Of a DNA stretch of 39,450 nt, positions 8,690-15,951 are shown in pieces. Where the stretch lies: NCBI RefSeq assembly GCF_045223415.1, contig NZ_JBEQZJ010000037.1:1-39450 (forward strand). Reading direction: 5' to 3'. How positions within the stretch are numbered: the stretch's first letter is position 1; every line of letters starts with the position of its first letter. This DNA comes from Hoskinsella mucinilytica. Lineage in GTDB: Bacteria > Bacillota_I > Bacilli_A > Erysipelotrichales > Erysipelotrichaceae. The notes under the pieces are model-generated. The model searched no databases, was not told the origin of the DNA, and saw only the letters and a list, made by a program, of their open reading frames with translations. The translations under genes were made by a program, and so were the position numbers.

Positions 8690-9405
8690 TTTAATTCCTC
8701 CTTCATATAGGATAGATATGCTTCTTCTAAGTTATGATATCCTTGATTGTTTACGATTTCCTGTATCGTTCCCATCTGTATTGCCTTTCCCTGTTTCATC
8801 AATAAGATACGATCACACAAATATTGTGCCTCTTCCATATAATGTGTGGTTAAAATCATGGTCATTCCTTGTTGCTTTAAACCTTTGAGTATTTCCCACA
8901 CAGATCTTCTTGCCGCAACATCCAATCCTGTTGTCAATTCATCTAAGAAAATAAGATCCGGCTTGGAAATGAGTGCCACAACGATGGAAAGCTTTTGTCT
9001 TTCACCACCTGATAACTTTTCCACTTTTTGTAAAAGATATTGTTTTAATCCAAATTGTTGAAGCAATTTCAGATAGTCTTCAGGTTGTTCATATAATGCG
9101 GCTATTTCCTCACAGACCTCTTTTACTTTGATATGATTAGGATAAGAAGATGCTTGTAGCTGCACTCCTATATGTTGAAATAATAATTTACGTTCTTTTC
9201 TTGCTTCTTTTCCCATGATATAAGCAATCCCTTCCTCAGGTTGATGTAATCCGAGTATGGTTTCTATCGCTGTAGTCTTTCCGGCACCATTGTGTCCTAA
9301 AATACCAAACACTTCACCCCTTTTTACTTGAAAACTTAAATGATCTACAACTGTTCTTCCTTGAAATTTTTTTGTTAGATCTCGTACATCCAGACAATAT
9401 TCCAT
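8686..9405 (-). CDS. ABC-2 exporter ATP-binding protein (DrrA-like)
   Basis: A 239-residue ATPase with Walker A GHNGAGKTT near 38, signature LSGGERQKLS near 131, Walker B LIFLDELTTGLD near 150 and H-loop TTHYMEEAQ near 185. The ELTTGLD after Walker B is typical of ABC-2 exporter ATPases. I chose the ATG at 9405, nine bases after GGAG. An ATG at 9411 is too close to that site, and an upstream in-frame ATG at 9438 falls inside the promoter spacer, so it cannot be the start. First gene of an operon with the permease and the MerR-type regulator. Confidence 0.93.
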   Translation of the reverse strand: MEYCLDVRDLTKKFQGRTVVDHLSFQVKRGEVFGILGHNGAGKTTAIETILGLHQPEEGIAYIMGKEARKERKLLFQHIGVQLQASSYPNHIKVKEVCEEIAALYEQPEDYLKLLQQFGLKQYLLQKVEKLSGGERQKLSIVVALISKPDLIFLDELTTGLDVAARRSVWEILKGLKQQGMTMILTTHYMEEAQYLCDRILLMKQGKAIQMGTIQEIVNNQGYHNLEEAYLSYMKEELK

Positions 9406-9429
9406 ATTCATATTCTCCTTTCCAATAAC

Positions 9430-9460
9430 AGCATACATGCTCCTGTTACAGGAGAGTCAA
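9430..9460 (-). promoter_or_regulatory. MerR-type promoter/operator with 19-bp spacer
   Basis: Minus strand: -35 TTGACT (9455-9460), 19-base spacer (9436-9454), -10 TATGCT (9430-9435). The spacer carries the perfect palindrome CTCCTG-TAA-CAGGAG (9440-9454). Over-long 19-bp spacers with a dyad between the boxes are the hallmark of MerR-activated promoters, and the operon encodes such a regulator. The layout resembles the Bacillus subtilis bmr promoter bound by BmrR. Confidence 0.88.
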
Positions 9461-9462
9461 GC

Positions 9463-9489
9463 AAAAAAAAATGGTATTATCCATTTTTT
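9463..9489 (-). terminator. Intrinsic terminator overlapping the end of the HdeD-like fusion gene
   Basis: Minus strand: AAAAAATGG pairs with CCATTTTTT (9 bp) around ATAATA, ending in a T-tract. The stop codon of the gene lies at the edge of the loop. The T-tract runs almost into the -35 box of the next promoter. Confidence 0.8.
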
Positions 9490-10805
9490 CTTTGTGCTGT
9501 TTCGAAATATACAGCATCCTTTTTACGATATAATTTTCTAGATACCACGAAGCCTTTGTTACTTTTAAATTGATTATTTAAGAAGTCATAATATGCTCCT
9601 GGAGATATAATACCGGAAAGATCGACCAAATGAAGACCTATCACTTTTAATATATTAGATAAGAAGAACACGCAATTACTGGAAACAACAAAGAATGTCT
9701 TTAGCTTTCCTTCTTTGATTTTATAAAACTTGGATTTTGGAGAGGTCCGTGTAACACGACTTAAATAATCATCACATGCTCCTTCAAAACTTTCTCCCAT
9801 TTGCTTCAATTCTTCATCACTATGAAAATCCTCAAATGTAGAAAACACTTCTAAAAGACGCTTATTCAACTTGTCTTTTTGTGTCTCATTTAATGCGATA
9901 CCAAAACTTATCAATATCTTATTTTCATTGGCAAGACAGTTATGAATATACGTATCTTTTGGTGCTATGATGACTACACCATCTCCCATTGTTCCGAAAA
10001 GATGTCGCTCGTGAGGATCATAACAGCCATAGCTGAGCACCAAGCCTCGATAAATCATATCCGCATGTCCCAGCATTGCCGGTCCACTTGGTGCTAGATG
10101 TATCAAAACCTCCATATCAATAGGAATATCTTCTTTGATTGCCTCGAACTGTTCCTTTAGCTGATCTTCTTTATCTTTATTTAATAAAGTTCTCATCAAA
10201 TGTGGAGGAATGATCACAGACATAAATGGAGGTACACTAAGGCGAATCTTATTGTCTAATTTCTCAGCACTGCCACTTGGAATGATTTCTCGAACCAAAT
10301 CCAATAAAGAGTTTCCTCCATAGATCAAAAAGTAGCATCCCATACAAAAGGATATCAATTCTTCATGCATAAATGGTGAACTGATTAGAAAAAAACTCAT
10401 AATTAAATCGCCAATTAGATAAACGATGCTATGGATCGGGATAGGTAAATGGTCATGTTGTTTGATCCAAAGGACGATGACTTTTACTATAGCGTGTAAT
10501 AATATCCATGCTCCAACCAAACGTGGCAATAAGCTAAAAAAAGTAGATGGATATGATAAAGAAATACTTATGGCGATAATCCATATAATGATATCGATCA
10601 ACTGATTTAATCGATTATCTACTTTACGAAAATTTATGATTAAATTGAATAAGCGTATAATTCCAACCGCTGCTACACCAATCACAAAGGTTGTATAAAG
10701 CCAGTTCCACACGGTCAGAGAATCAAAAATAAAGGAAAACCCAAGTACGCAGAAAAACGCACCAGTCGCAAACATGGTAACATAATTAATATTTTTCTTG
10801 AACAT
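9477..10805 (-). CDS. HdeD/DUF308-like membrane protein fused to a possible permuted papain-like domain
   Basis: A 442-residue protein of unknown function. Residues 8-170 contain about six membrane segments in the paired pattern of the HdeD/DUF308 family, known for acid-stress membrane proteins. The cytoplasmic or external remainder (about 185-442) is not HdeD-like. It shows GHAD with His247, a YGCYD-HLFG stretch, and much later SNC (Cys378) followed by FFLSNILKVIG and SPGAYYDFL. His first, then Asn-Cys, then a Pro-Gly helix resembles circularly permuted papain-like families (LRAT, DUF4105 or Lnb-like). The membrane part is fairly secure; the enzyme assignment is my inference from motif order. 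The gene stands alone between a promoter and its own terminator. Confidence 0.7.
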   Translation of the reverse strand: MFKKNINYVTMFATGAFFCVLGFSFIFDSLTVWNWLYTTFVIGVAAVGIIRLFNLIINFRKVDNRLNQLIDIIIWIIAISISLSYPSTFFSLLPRLVGAWILLHAIVKVIVLWIKQHDHLPIPIHSIVYLIGDLIMSFFLISSPFMHEELISFCMGCYFLIYGGNSLLDLVREIIPSGSAEKLDNKIRLSVPPFMSVIIPPHLMRTLLNKDKEDQLKEQFEAIKEDIPIDMEVLIHLAPSGPAMLGHADMIYRGLVLSYGCYDPHERHLFGTMGDGVVIIAPKDTYIHNCLANENKILISFGIALNETQKDKLNKRLLEVFSTFEDFHSDEELKQMGESFEGACDDYLSRVTRTSPKSKFYKIKEGKLKTFFVVSSNCVFFLSNILKVIGLHLVDLSGIISPGAYYDFLNNQFKSNKGFVVSRKLYRKKDAVYFETAQRKNG

Positions 10806-10839
10806 ACGTTTCCCTCTTTCATCGCCTATAATACCATAT

Positions 10840-10867
10840 ATTATAGCTTAAATTAATAAATAAGCAA
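10840..10867 (-). promoter_or_regulatory. Putative promoter of the HdeD-like fusion gene
   Basis: Minus strand: TTGCTT (10862-10867), 16-base spacer, perfect TATAAT (10840-10845). The -35 box is weak. A second possible -10 (TATTAT) lies at 10828-10833. Confidence 0.5.
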
Positions 10868-10870
10868 ATA

Positions 10871-10990
10871 GTGAATTCGTATTTACCTGGGACATTTGAT
10901 CCTCAAAAATATAGAAAAAAAACGTATATGATGGGAATGAATAAATCTGAGGATGATCTATTATATACGATTCGCTTTAAAATTATATGA
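10871..10990 (+). CDS. Possible 39-residue small protein or gene remnant, the only plus-strand candidate
   Basis: A GTG-initiated frame of 39 codons ending in TGA. Its composition looks protein-like: it contains YLPGTFDPQKYRKK, then MMGMNKSEDD and a final YTIRFKII. It fills the gap between two minus-strand genes and stops three bases before a hairpin (10998-11027) that could terminate in both directions. There is no clear Shine-Dalgarno sequence and no strong plus-strand promoter, although AT-rich -10-like boxes lie near 10827-10844. It could be a short unannotated gene, the tail of a decayed gene, or chance. I do not recognise a family. Confidence 0.25.
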   Translation: MNSYLPGTFDPQKYRKKTYMMGMNKSEDDLLYTIRFKII

Positions 10991-10992
10991 TG

Positions 10993-11027
10993 AAAAAAAG
11001 GATATCCAAATGGAAATGGACATCCTT
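10993..11027 (-). terminator. Intrinsic terminator after the coiled-coil/RraB-like gene
   Basis: Minus strand: AAGGATGTCCA pairs with TGGATATCCTT (11 bp, one G-U) around an 8-base loop, followed by seven T. On the plus strand it is followed by TTCTTACTT, so weak bidirectional action is possible. Confidence 0.88.
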
Positions 11028-11032
11028 CTTAC

Positions 11033-11773
11033 TTAATATACAACTTTGCTAACCCATCCTTCATATGTTCCATGACATGCGACTGCTGTATCTGCTAAAT
11101 AGAACATATTTTCATATAATGTTTCTTTATTAATTGCTGAGATATGCAATACCATTAATTGGAATGCTTCTTCTCCATTGGTAATGACAAATCCCTTATT
11201 GATCACTGTATTTTTGAAAGCTTCTAAGTCTTCCATATTGGTGAAGTTTACTTTGTGCTGAACAGGGCGTTCATGGCTATGAACATCGCCATCTATCTCT
11301 AATTCTTCAATTACTTTATCAGCTTGAGTACGAATTGCTTCCACCTGTGATCCTGTTAAATGTGGGTATTGATCTGTTGATTCTTTTACCGTTTCTAATG
11401 TATCTTCTACAGTTTCTTTGACATCTTCAGCTTTTTCTTCTACAGCTTCTTGTGCATCCTCGATATGAATTTGGAAAGCTTTTGCTCCATCTTCTATATG
11501 ATCAACTGCATCTTCTAAAAGCTCTTCAGTTCTTTCTTCAAGATTTTTTGCCTTTTCTTTTCCAGTCTCCACAATGTCCTCTGCTGTTTCTTTAATAGCC
11601 TCGCAACAACTAGCTGGATCACTGATCGGTCCTTCTTCTACAGCCTCATCATCGTCATCTAATAGACCTTGATCCAAATCAATAATTTGTTTCTGCTCAT
11701 CCTTTTTCATCTTATACACAGCAAATGCTGCTGCGCCTGCCAATACACCTAATACAGGTATGATTTTTTTCAT
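11033..11773 (-). CDS. Membrane-anchored acidic coiled-coil protein with RraB-like C-terminal domain
   Basis: A 246-residue protein. Residues 1-22 form a single N-terminal membrane segment (IIPVLGVLAGAAAFAVY) as in YtxH-like proteins. An acidic patch with DDDDE follows, then a long Glu/Lys-rich coiled coil (about 57-135) with repeated ET(V/A)ED-type units. The C-terminal 75 residues resemble the RraB fold: HKVNFTNMEDLEAF, then NKGF, and a closing HGTYEGWVSKVV that matches the GG-YDGW ending of RraB proteins. RraB in Escherichia coli inhibits RNase E; Bacillota use other RNases, so the role here is open. I chose the ATG at 11773; a GTG lies four codons upstream. It is a single-gene unit with its own promoter and terminator. 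Confidence 0.75.
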   Translation of the reverse strand: MKKIIPVLGVLAGAAAFAVYKMKKDEQKQIIDLDQGLLDDDDEAVEEGPISDPASCCEAIKETAEDIVETGKEKAKNLEERTEELLEDAVDHIEDGAKAFQIHIEDAQEAVEEKAEDVKETVEDTLETVKESTDQYPHLTGSQVEAIRTQADKVIEELEIDGDVHSHERPVQHKVNFTNMEDLEAFKNTVINKGFVITNGEEAFQLMVLHISAINKETLYENMFYLADTAVACHGTYEGWVSKVVY

Positions 11774-11797
11774 TATGATCACCACTTTCTTTCTTCT

Positions 11798-11806
11798 ATT
11801 GTATCA
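11798..11806 (-). promoter_or_regulatory. Extended -10 promoter of the coiled-coil/RraB-like gene
   Basis: Minus strand: TGATACAAT, an extended -10 box (TGn before TACAAT), about 25 bases before the ATG at 11773. No good -35 box is seen at the right spacing. Confidence 0.5.
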
Positions 11807-11851
11807 CAAAACCTATCAAATAATACATGAAAACATAAAGAAATTTACATG

Positions 11852-11876
11852 AAAAAAGCACGATTTACATCATGCT
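11852..11876 (-). terminator. Intrinsic terminator after the O-methyltransferase gene
   Basis: Minus strand: AGCATGAT pairs with ATCGTGCT (8 bp, one U-G) closed by a GUAA loop of the GNRA class, followed by T-rich sequence. It ends the VanY-CapA-methyltransferase transcript. Confidence 0.85.
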
Positions 11877-11882
11877 CTTCAT

Positions 11883-12461
11883 TTACTTCTTCTGACTGAT
11901 TCCGATCCCATCCCCTTGTTCAAGAAATGTTGTATCAAAATCATCTCTTCTTTTTAAATATTCTACGAATCGTGAAATTTTACCGACAAGTTGTCTTAAA
12001 TTACGGCTAGTTGCTGTTTCAGGATGTTCTACAAAACCATGGAACTTTAGGTTATCTGATATTATGTATCCTTTTGGTTTCAAAAGTGGCTCATATCGCT
12101 CAAAAAAGCGGATATATTGTGCTTTTGCAGCATCGATAAAAATCAAATCATAGTTACCTGAAATATCTGCTGTCAAGGCATCCCCATATAATAATGTAAT
12201 TTGAGTTTCACACGAACTTCTATTTATATAATCTACTGCTTTTTGATATCGTTTTTGATCTCGCTCAATGGTTGTTACATGAATCTGAGAATCTAACATA
12301 GCCATACGCATAGCGGAATAACCAATGGCACTTCCAATCTCTAAAATATTTTTTATTTGATGCTCTTTGATGAATGTACACATAAAATCAATTCCTTCTT
12401 GTTGCATGATCGGAATATCATTTACTAAAGCATACTGTTCCATTTCCTCTATTAATGTCAT
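11883..12461 (-). CDS. SAM-dependent O-methyltransferase (TrmR/YrrM-like)
   Basis: A 192-residue class I methyltransferase of the family 3 O-methyltransferases. The SAM-binding motif I is LEIGSAIGYSA near residue 40, the acidic motif II is TTIERD near 65, and LIFIDAAKAQY near 108 carries the metal-binding aspartate. LKPKGYIISDN near 128 is also typical. The Bacillus member YrrM (TrmR) methylates 5-hydroxyuridine in tRNA, which would fit the translation setting, but a small-molecule O-methyltransferase is equally possible. The ATG follows AAAGGTGA by four bases, and the gene starts 10 bases after the CapA-like gene, so they share a transcript. Confidence 0.85.
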   Translation of the reverse strand: MTLIEEMEQYALVNDIPIMQQEGIDFMCTFIKEHQIKNILEIGSAIGYSAMRMAMLDSQIHVTTIERDQKRYQKAVDYINRSSCETQITLLYGDALTADISGNYDLIFIDAAKAQYIRFFERYEPLLKPKGYIISDNLKFHGFVEHPETATSRNLRQLVGKISRFVEYLKRRDDFDTTFLEQGDGIGISQKK

Positions 12462-12471
12462 ACGCTCACCT

Positions 12472-13632
12472 TTACTTTATAATTTCTATTTGTTTGATGA
12501 TGTTTTCTGTACGTTGATATAAATCAGATATTGTGACAGATTGGCCATCTACTCCATTTAATCCATGTTGTTTGGCTAATTCATCTGTATAATCGCTAAG
12601 TTTGTATACACTGAAATCTTTTCTGGTATTTAAAATATCATTTGCTTCTCCACTATAGTGTGTAATCAAAGGTTCCCATTTTACATTTTCAATTGAAATA
12701 TCTCCTGATTTATTATCTTTCACAAAGTTAAAGCGTATCATACCAGATAGAACATTATTCACATCTAGCATACCACTCAAGAAATTGCCAAGTGAATATA
12801 CAACTAAAGTTTGATTTCCATCTTTTCCTTTTACCCACTCTACTGGCTGTATGACGTGTGGATGCTCACCAATCACAACATCAACATCCAGATCAGCGAA
12901 AAGTTTTGCGTATTTTTTCTGAAACTCTGCAGGTTCACTCACATTTTCGTCTCCCCAATGTGCAGACACAATTACTACATCGCTTATTTTTTTCGCAGCT
13001 GCGACGTCTTTTTTGATTTGATCTTCATCGAAATAAGCTACACTGTAATTATGAGGTGCCTCAATTCCATTGGTTCCATAAGTATATGCTAAAAAGGAAA
13101 AACGAATTCCATTACGTTCAATGATACGAATCGTATCTCTATCTTCTTGAGATGTATACGTACCAGCTGTTATGATGCCCTTCTGTTCTTTCCATATTTC
13201 ACTAGAATGGTCAATTCCTTCTTGATACATATCAAGACAATGGTTATTCGCCGTATTCACTAAATCAAAGCCTGTAGCTGCAACATCTCTTGCGACTTGA
13301 TCAGGTGAATTAAAGGTAGGATAGCCTGATATTCCTAATTGCTCTCCACCGATAATAGATTCTTGATCTATATAGGCAAGATCTGCCTTTTCTATATCTT
13401 CTTTCACATGTTTATACATAGGGGTAAAATCATATTTTCCATCATTCATTTCACCGGCAGCCTTATCTGCTTGAACATATATCATTTCATGAATCAGATT
13501 ATCACCAACACCAACAAAGGAAACTGCTGTTTTCTCTTGTTCTTCTGTATCTTTTTTTTCTGGTTCAGAATTAGATGTAGTACTGCATGCACAAAGGAGC
13601 AGACTCAGAAACAATAAACTAATTTTTTTCAT
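12472..13632 (-). CDS. CapA/PgsA-like metallophosphatase-fold lipoprotein
   Basis: A 386-residue lipoprotein: the signal peptide ends in a lipobox with Cys16 (LLCAC). The body matches the PGA_cap family related to PgsA/CapA of poly-gamma-glutamate capsule synthesis. Metallophosphatase-like motifs are seen in order: GVGDNLIH near 42, NTANNHCLDM near 127, SAHWGDE near 223, GEHPHVIQPVE near 255 and YSLGNFLSG near 278. The other capsule genes pgsB and pgsC are not present, so a distinct cell-envelope role is likely. It starts one base after the VanY-like gene stop, so it is coupled to it. Confidence 0.88.
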   Translation of the reverse strand: MKKISLLFLSLLLCACSTTSNSEPEKKDTEEQEKTAVSFVGVGDNLIHEMIYVQADKAAGEMNDGKYDFTPMYKHVKEDIEKADLAYIDQESIIGGEQLGISGYPTFNSPDQVARDVAATGFDLVNTANNHCLDMYQEGIDHSSEIWKEQKGIITAGTYTSQEDRDTIRIIERNGIRFSFLAYTYGTNGIEAPHNYSVAYFDEDQIKKDVAAAKKISDVVIVSAHWGDENVSEPAEFQKKYAKLFADLDVDVVIGEHPHVIQPVEWVKGKDGNQTLVVYSLGNFLSGMLDVNNVLSGMIRFNFVKDNKSGDISIENVKWEPLITHYSGEANDILNTRKDFSVYKLSDYTDELAKQHGLNGVDGQSVTISDLYQRTENIIKQIEIIK

Positions 13633-13633
13633 A

Positions 13634-14617
13634 TCACTCTACAACCTTTCTTGCTACATATTCATCTAAGGTCAATCCTTGTTCCTTGATTTCTTTGGCA
13701 ACTTGCGTTCCAACATATCTTAGGTGCCAAGATTCATATTCATAGCCGGTAATAGAAACCTTATCCTTAGGATATCTTAGGATAAATCCATAATCGTTCA
13801 TATGATCTAAAAGCCAGGAATAATCTTTTGATTGTTCAATTTCATTAAAATTCTCATCATTAAGCGTAACATCTACTGCTAAACCACTATTATGCTCACT
13901 TTGTCCAGGTCTTGCATAATATTGATCTGCATATTCTTTTCCTTCCGTATTCGCATAATAATCATAGAGGTTTTTTTGATAATCATAACTTCGATAACTT
14001 GCGATTGCTTTGATGTTGATATCTTCCCTTTTTGCGGCATCTACCAGTTTTTGAAAAGCATCTGCTACCTCTTTTACCAGATATTGAGGTTCACTTTGAC
14101 AAGAATAATCTTTTCCGATTACACATGCATTAGGTGTCCTAACTAAATTACTTGGTTCATATCCATCTGGTAGTTTATGGTATTTATTAATTACCATTCC
14201 TATGTCATCCGTTTTTTGAATTGTATCTACATTGGTAAAATAAGGCTGATCTAACCCTATATTCACATAAGTTACAACATCCTCTACTGACATTTTACCA
14301 TCATCATAAGCAATATAACGATCTGTTAAGCTATCCTGATAATATGGTAACTCAAAGAATTCATTAATGCGCTTTGCTTCATAACCGGCTTTAACAAAAT
14401 GATTTGCTTGTTTTAGGTGCTGATTGTTTTCATCAATAGCACAATAAACACTTCCTTTATCTTTGATCAATCCATCTTCATTTTCTTTTAACACAGTTAC
14501 ATTCTCACATGATGTAGTATCTGTAATTCCATATTCTTTTAACTCTTTTTGTTCCTTACTACTGCATGCACTTAAAATAAGCAATAGTATACAACCAATC
14601 ATCATATATTTTTTCAT
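13634..14617 (-). CDS. VanY-family D,D-carboxypeptidase lipoprotein
   Basis: A 327-residue lipoprotein with a lipobox at LSAC (Cys18). The VanY zinc peptidase domain covers about 180-315: ASYRSYDYQ near 206, then SEHNSGLAVDV with His242 and Asp249, and WHLRYVG with His298 as the third zinc ligand. These enzymes trim the terminal D-Ala from peptidoglycan precursors or stem peptides. The 160 residues between lipobox and domain are an uncharacterised spacer. No vancomycin resistance genes (vanH, vanA, vanX) are nearby, so this is probably housekeeping cell-wall remodelling. It has its own extended -10 promoter. Confidence 0.9.
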   Translation of the reverse strand: MKKYMMIGCILLLILSACSSKEQKELKEYGITDTTSCENVTVLKENEDGLIKDKGSVYCAIDENNQHLKQANHFVKAGYEAKRINEFFELPYYQDSLTDRYIAYDDGKMSVEDVVTYVNIGLDQPYFTNVDTIQKTDDIGMVINKYHKLPDGYEPSNLVRTPNACVIGKDYSCQSEPQYLVKEVADAFQKLVDAAKREDINIKAIASYRSYDYQKNLYDYYANTEGKEYADQYYARPGQSEHNSGLAVDVTLNDENFNEIEQSKDYSWLLDHMNDYGFILRYPKDKVSITGYEYESWHLRYVGTQVAKEIKEQGLTLDEYVARKVVE

Positions 14618-14637
14618 AGCATTACCTCACGACTACT

Positions 14638-14646
14638 ATTATACCA
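14638..14646 (-). promoter_or_regulatory. Extended -10 promoter before the VanY lipoprotein gene
   Basis: Minus strand: TGGTATAAT, an extended -10 box, about 20 bases before the ATG at 14617. It lies in the 69-base gap after the first VanY-like gene, which has no obvious terminator. Confidence 0.6.
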
Positions 14647-14686
14647 AGATTTTTGCTGTATGCTTTACAAAATACTTAAAAATAAA

Positions 14687-15856
14687 TTAACTTGCTCCTA
14701 AATATTCTTCTAAGGTTAAGCCACTTGCATATACTGAAGAAGCTTGGTCCCCTAAATAGCGTACATGCCATGGTTCATACATATATCCTGTGATATTTTC
14801 TTTTCCTTGTGGGTAGCGTATGATAAAACCATATTCATGTGCGTGTTGTGCAAGCCATATTCCTGCAGGGGTTTCTCCAAATTGATAGTTTAATTCCCCA
14901 ATATCAAACGCCAATCCTGTTTGATGTTCTGAATAGCCAGGTTTTGCAGAATAGCGGTTTGCCGCATCTTCTCCATCGATTGCTACATAGTTATTGTATA
15001 ATGATGTCTGATAATCATAAGAACGATATCCACTAATCAAAGGCATCGAGAATCCATTTGAGGAAGCTGCATCTTGTAATTGTTTCAATGCTGTGTATGC
15101 ATTAGCATCAACACCACCACCAAAAGATTTTGGCAATCCATGTTGTTTATTGACAAGTAGTATTCCGTTTACATAGTATGGTGATATTTCGCTAGTGGTC
15201 GCTCCTTTTGATGTATTATCCTTATTGGGAGTGTTTGGTGAAACTGATTGGTCTACATTTTCCTCAACATTAATGGTAAAGCTTTGTTTACTTTGGTTAT
15301 TATGTTGATCCTTTGCATATACAGTAACTATGTATTTACCTGCTTTCTCACAATCAAAGTCAGTTATGATCCAATAATTTAATATTCCTTCTTCTTTAGC
15401 GTATTCTAATGCTCCATCTATGGGATCCTTTACTTCTTTGATATTATCATTAGGATCATATTTTTGTCCAAATTTTAATGTAATTAATTCTTTATTCAAT
15501 TGAATGATCGGTGCTTTTGTATCTCTAACCTCGATTTCATGGGTGATTTTTTTCTCAACATGATCTTTTGTTAATATATATGTTATTTTTTGTTTTCCAA
15601 TTTTGTGAACATCTATTTGCGGATAATGTTCAATATTTCCTGTCATTGCTTTTATAAGATCTTTAGATGTTAGTTCTTCTTCTCCGTATTCTATTTGTTT
15701 TATATCAATAAAGGTAATAGATAATTCATCATAAATATTATCGTTTTTTACTTTCTTATAGAGTAGAAATGCACCAGTAAAGCATAGCAAAATAAGTAAA
15801 GTAAAAATACTGATGATGATATATTTTCTTTTTACCCTAAGTTTTTGCTTCACCAT
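14687..15856 (-). CDS. Membrane-anchored VanY-family D,D-carboxypeptidase with Ig-like domain
   Basis: A 389-residue protein. Residues 11-33 form an N-terminal membrane anchor. Residues 112-198 look like a bacterial Ig-like DUF5011 domain (starting TKAPIIQL, with an FGQKYDP turn and a TVYAKDQHNNQS strand near the end). A Ser/Thr-rich linker follows (about 200-225). The VanY zinc peptidase domain spans 230-385: ISGYRSYDYQ, SEHQTGLAFDIG with His311 and Asp318, and EPWHVRYLG with His364. It should act on peptidoglycan outside the cell, with the Ig-like domain as a spacer or wall-binding module. The adjacent downstream gene is a second VanY protein of different design. The start is ATG with GAAGG six bases upstream. 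Confidence 0.9.
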   Translation of the reverse strand: MVKQKLRVKRKYIIISIFTLLILLCFTGAFLLYKKVKNDNIYDELSITFIDIKQIEYGEEELTSKDLIKAMTGNIEHYPQIDVHKIGKQKITYILTKDHVEKKITHEIEVRDTKAPIIQLNKELITLKFGQKYDPNDNIKEVKDPIDGALEYAKEEGILNYWIITDFDCEKAGKYIVTVYAKDQHNNQSKQSFTINVEENVDQSVSPNTPNKDNTSKGATTSEISPYYVNGILLVNKQHGLPKSFGGGVDANAYTALKQLQDAASSNGFSMPLISGYRSYDYQTSLYNNYVAIDGEDAANRYSAKPGYSEHQTGLAFDIGELNYQFGETPAGIWLAQHAHEYGFIIRYPQGKENITGYMYEPWHVRYLGDQASSVYASGLTLEEYLGAS

Positions 15857-15874
15857 AATGAACCTTCTCTCTTT

Positions 15875-15880
15875 ATTATA
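15875..15880 (-). promoter_or_regulatory. Putative -10 box before the membrane-anchored VanY gene
   Basis: Minus strand TATAAT, 19 bases before the ATG at 15856, in very AT-rich DNA right after the rplQ terminator. No clear -35 box is seen. Confidence 0.4.
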
Positions 15881-15913
15881 TTATCATACATCAAATATAA
15901 TAATAAAAAAAGT

Positions 15914-15946
15914 AAAAAAAAGCATATGAATAAATCACATGCTTTT
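15914..15946 (-). terminator. Intrinsic terminator ending the S10-spc-alpha superoperon
   Basis: Minus strand: AAAAGCATGTGA pairs with TCATATGCTTTT (12 bp, one G-U) around UUUAU, followed by a T-tract. It lies six bases after rplQ. Confidence 0.92.
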
Positions 15947-15951
15947 CATAC

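Noticed and set aside
12472..13632. Poly-gamma-glutamate capsule locus suggested by the CapA-like gene
   Set aside because: No pgsB, pgsC or depolymerase genes are present; CapA-like proteins often occur alone.
13634..15856. Vancomycin resistance cluster suggested by two VanY-like proteins
   Set aside because: There is no VanH, D-Ala-D-Lac ligase, VanX or VanRS two-component system nearby. Lone VanY-family enzymes are common in wall metabolism.
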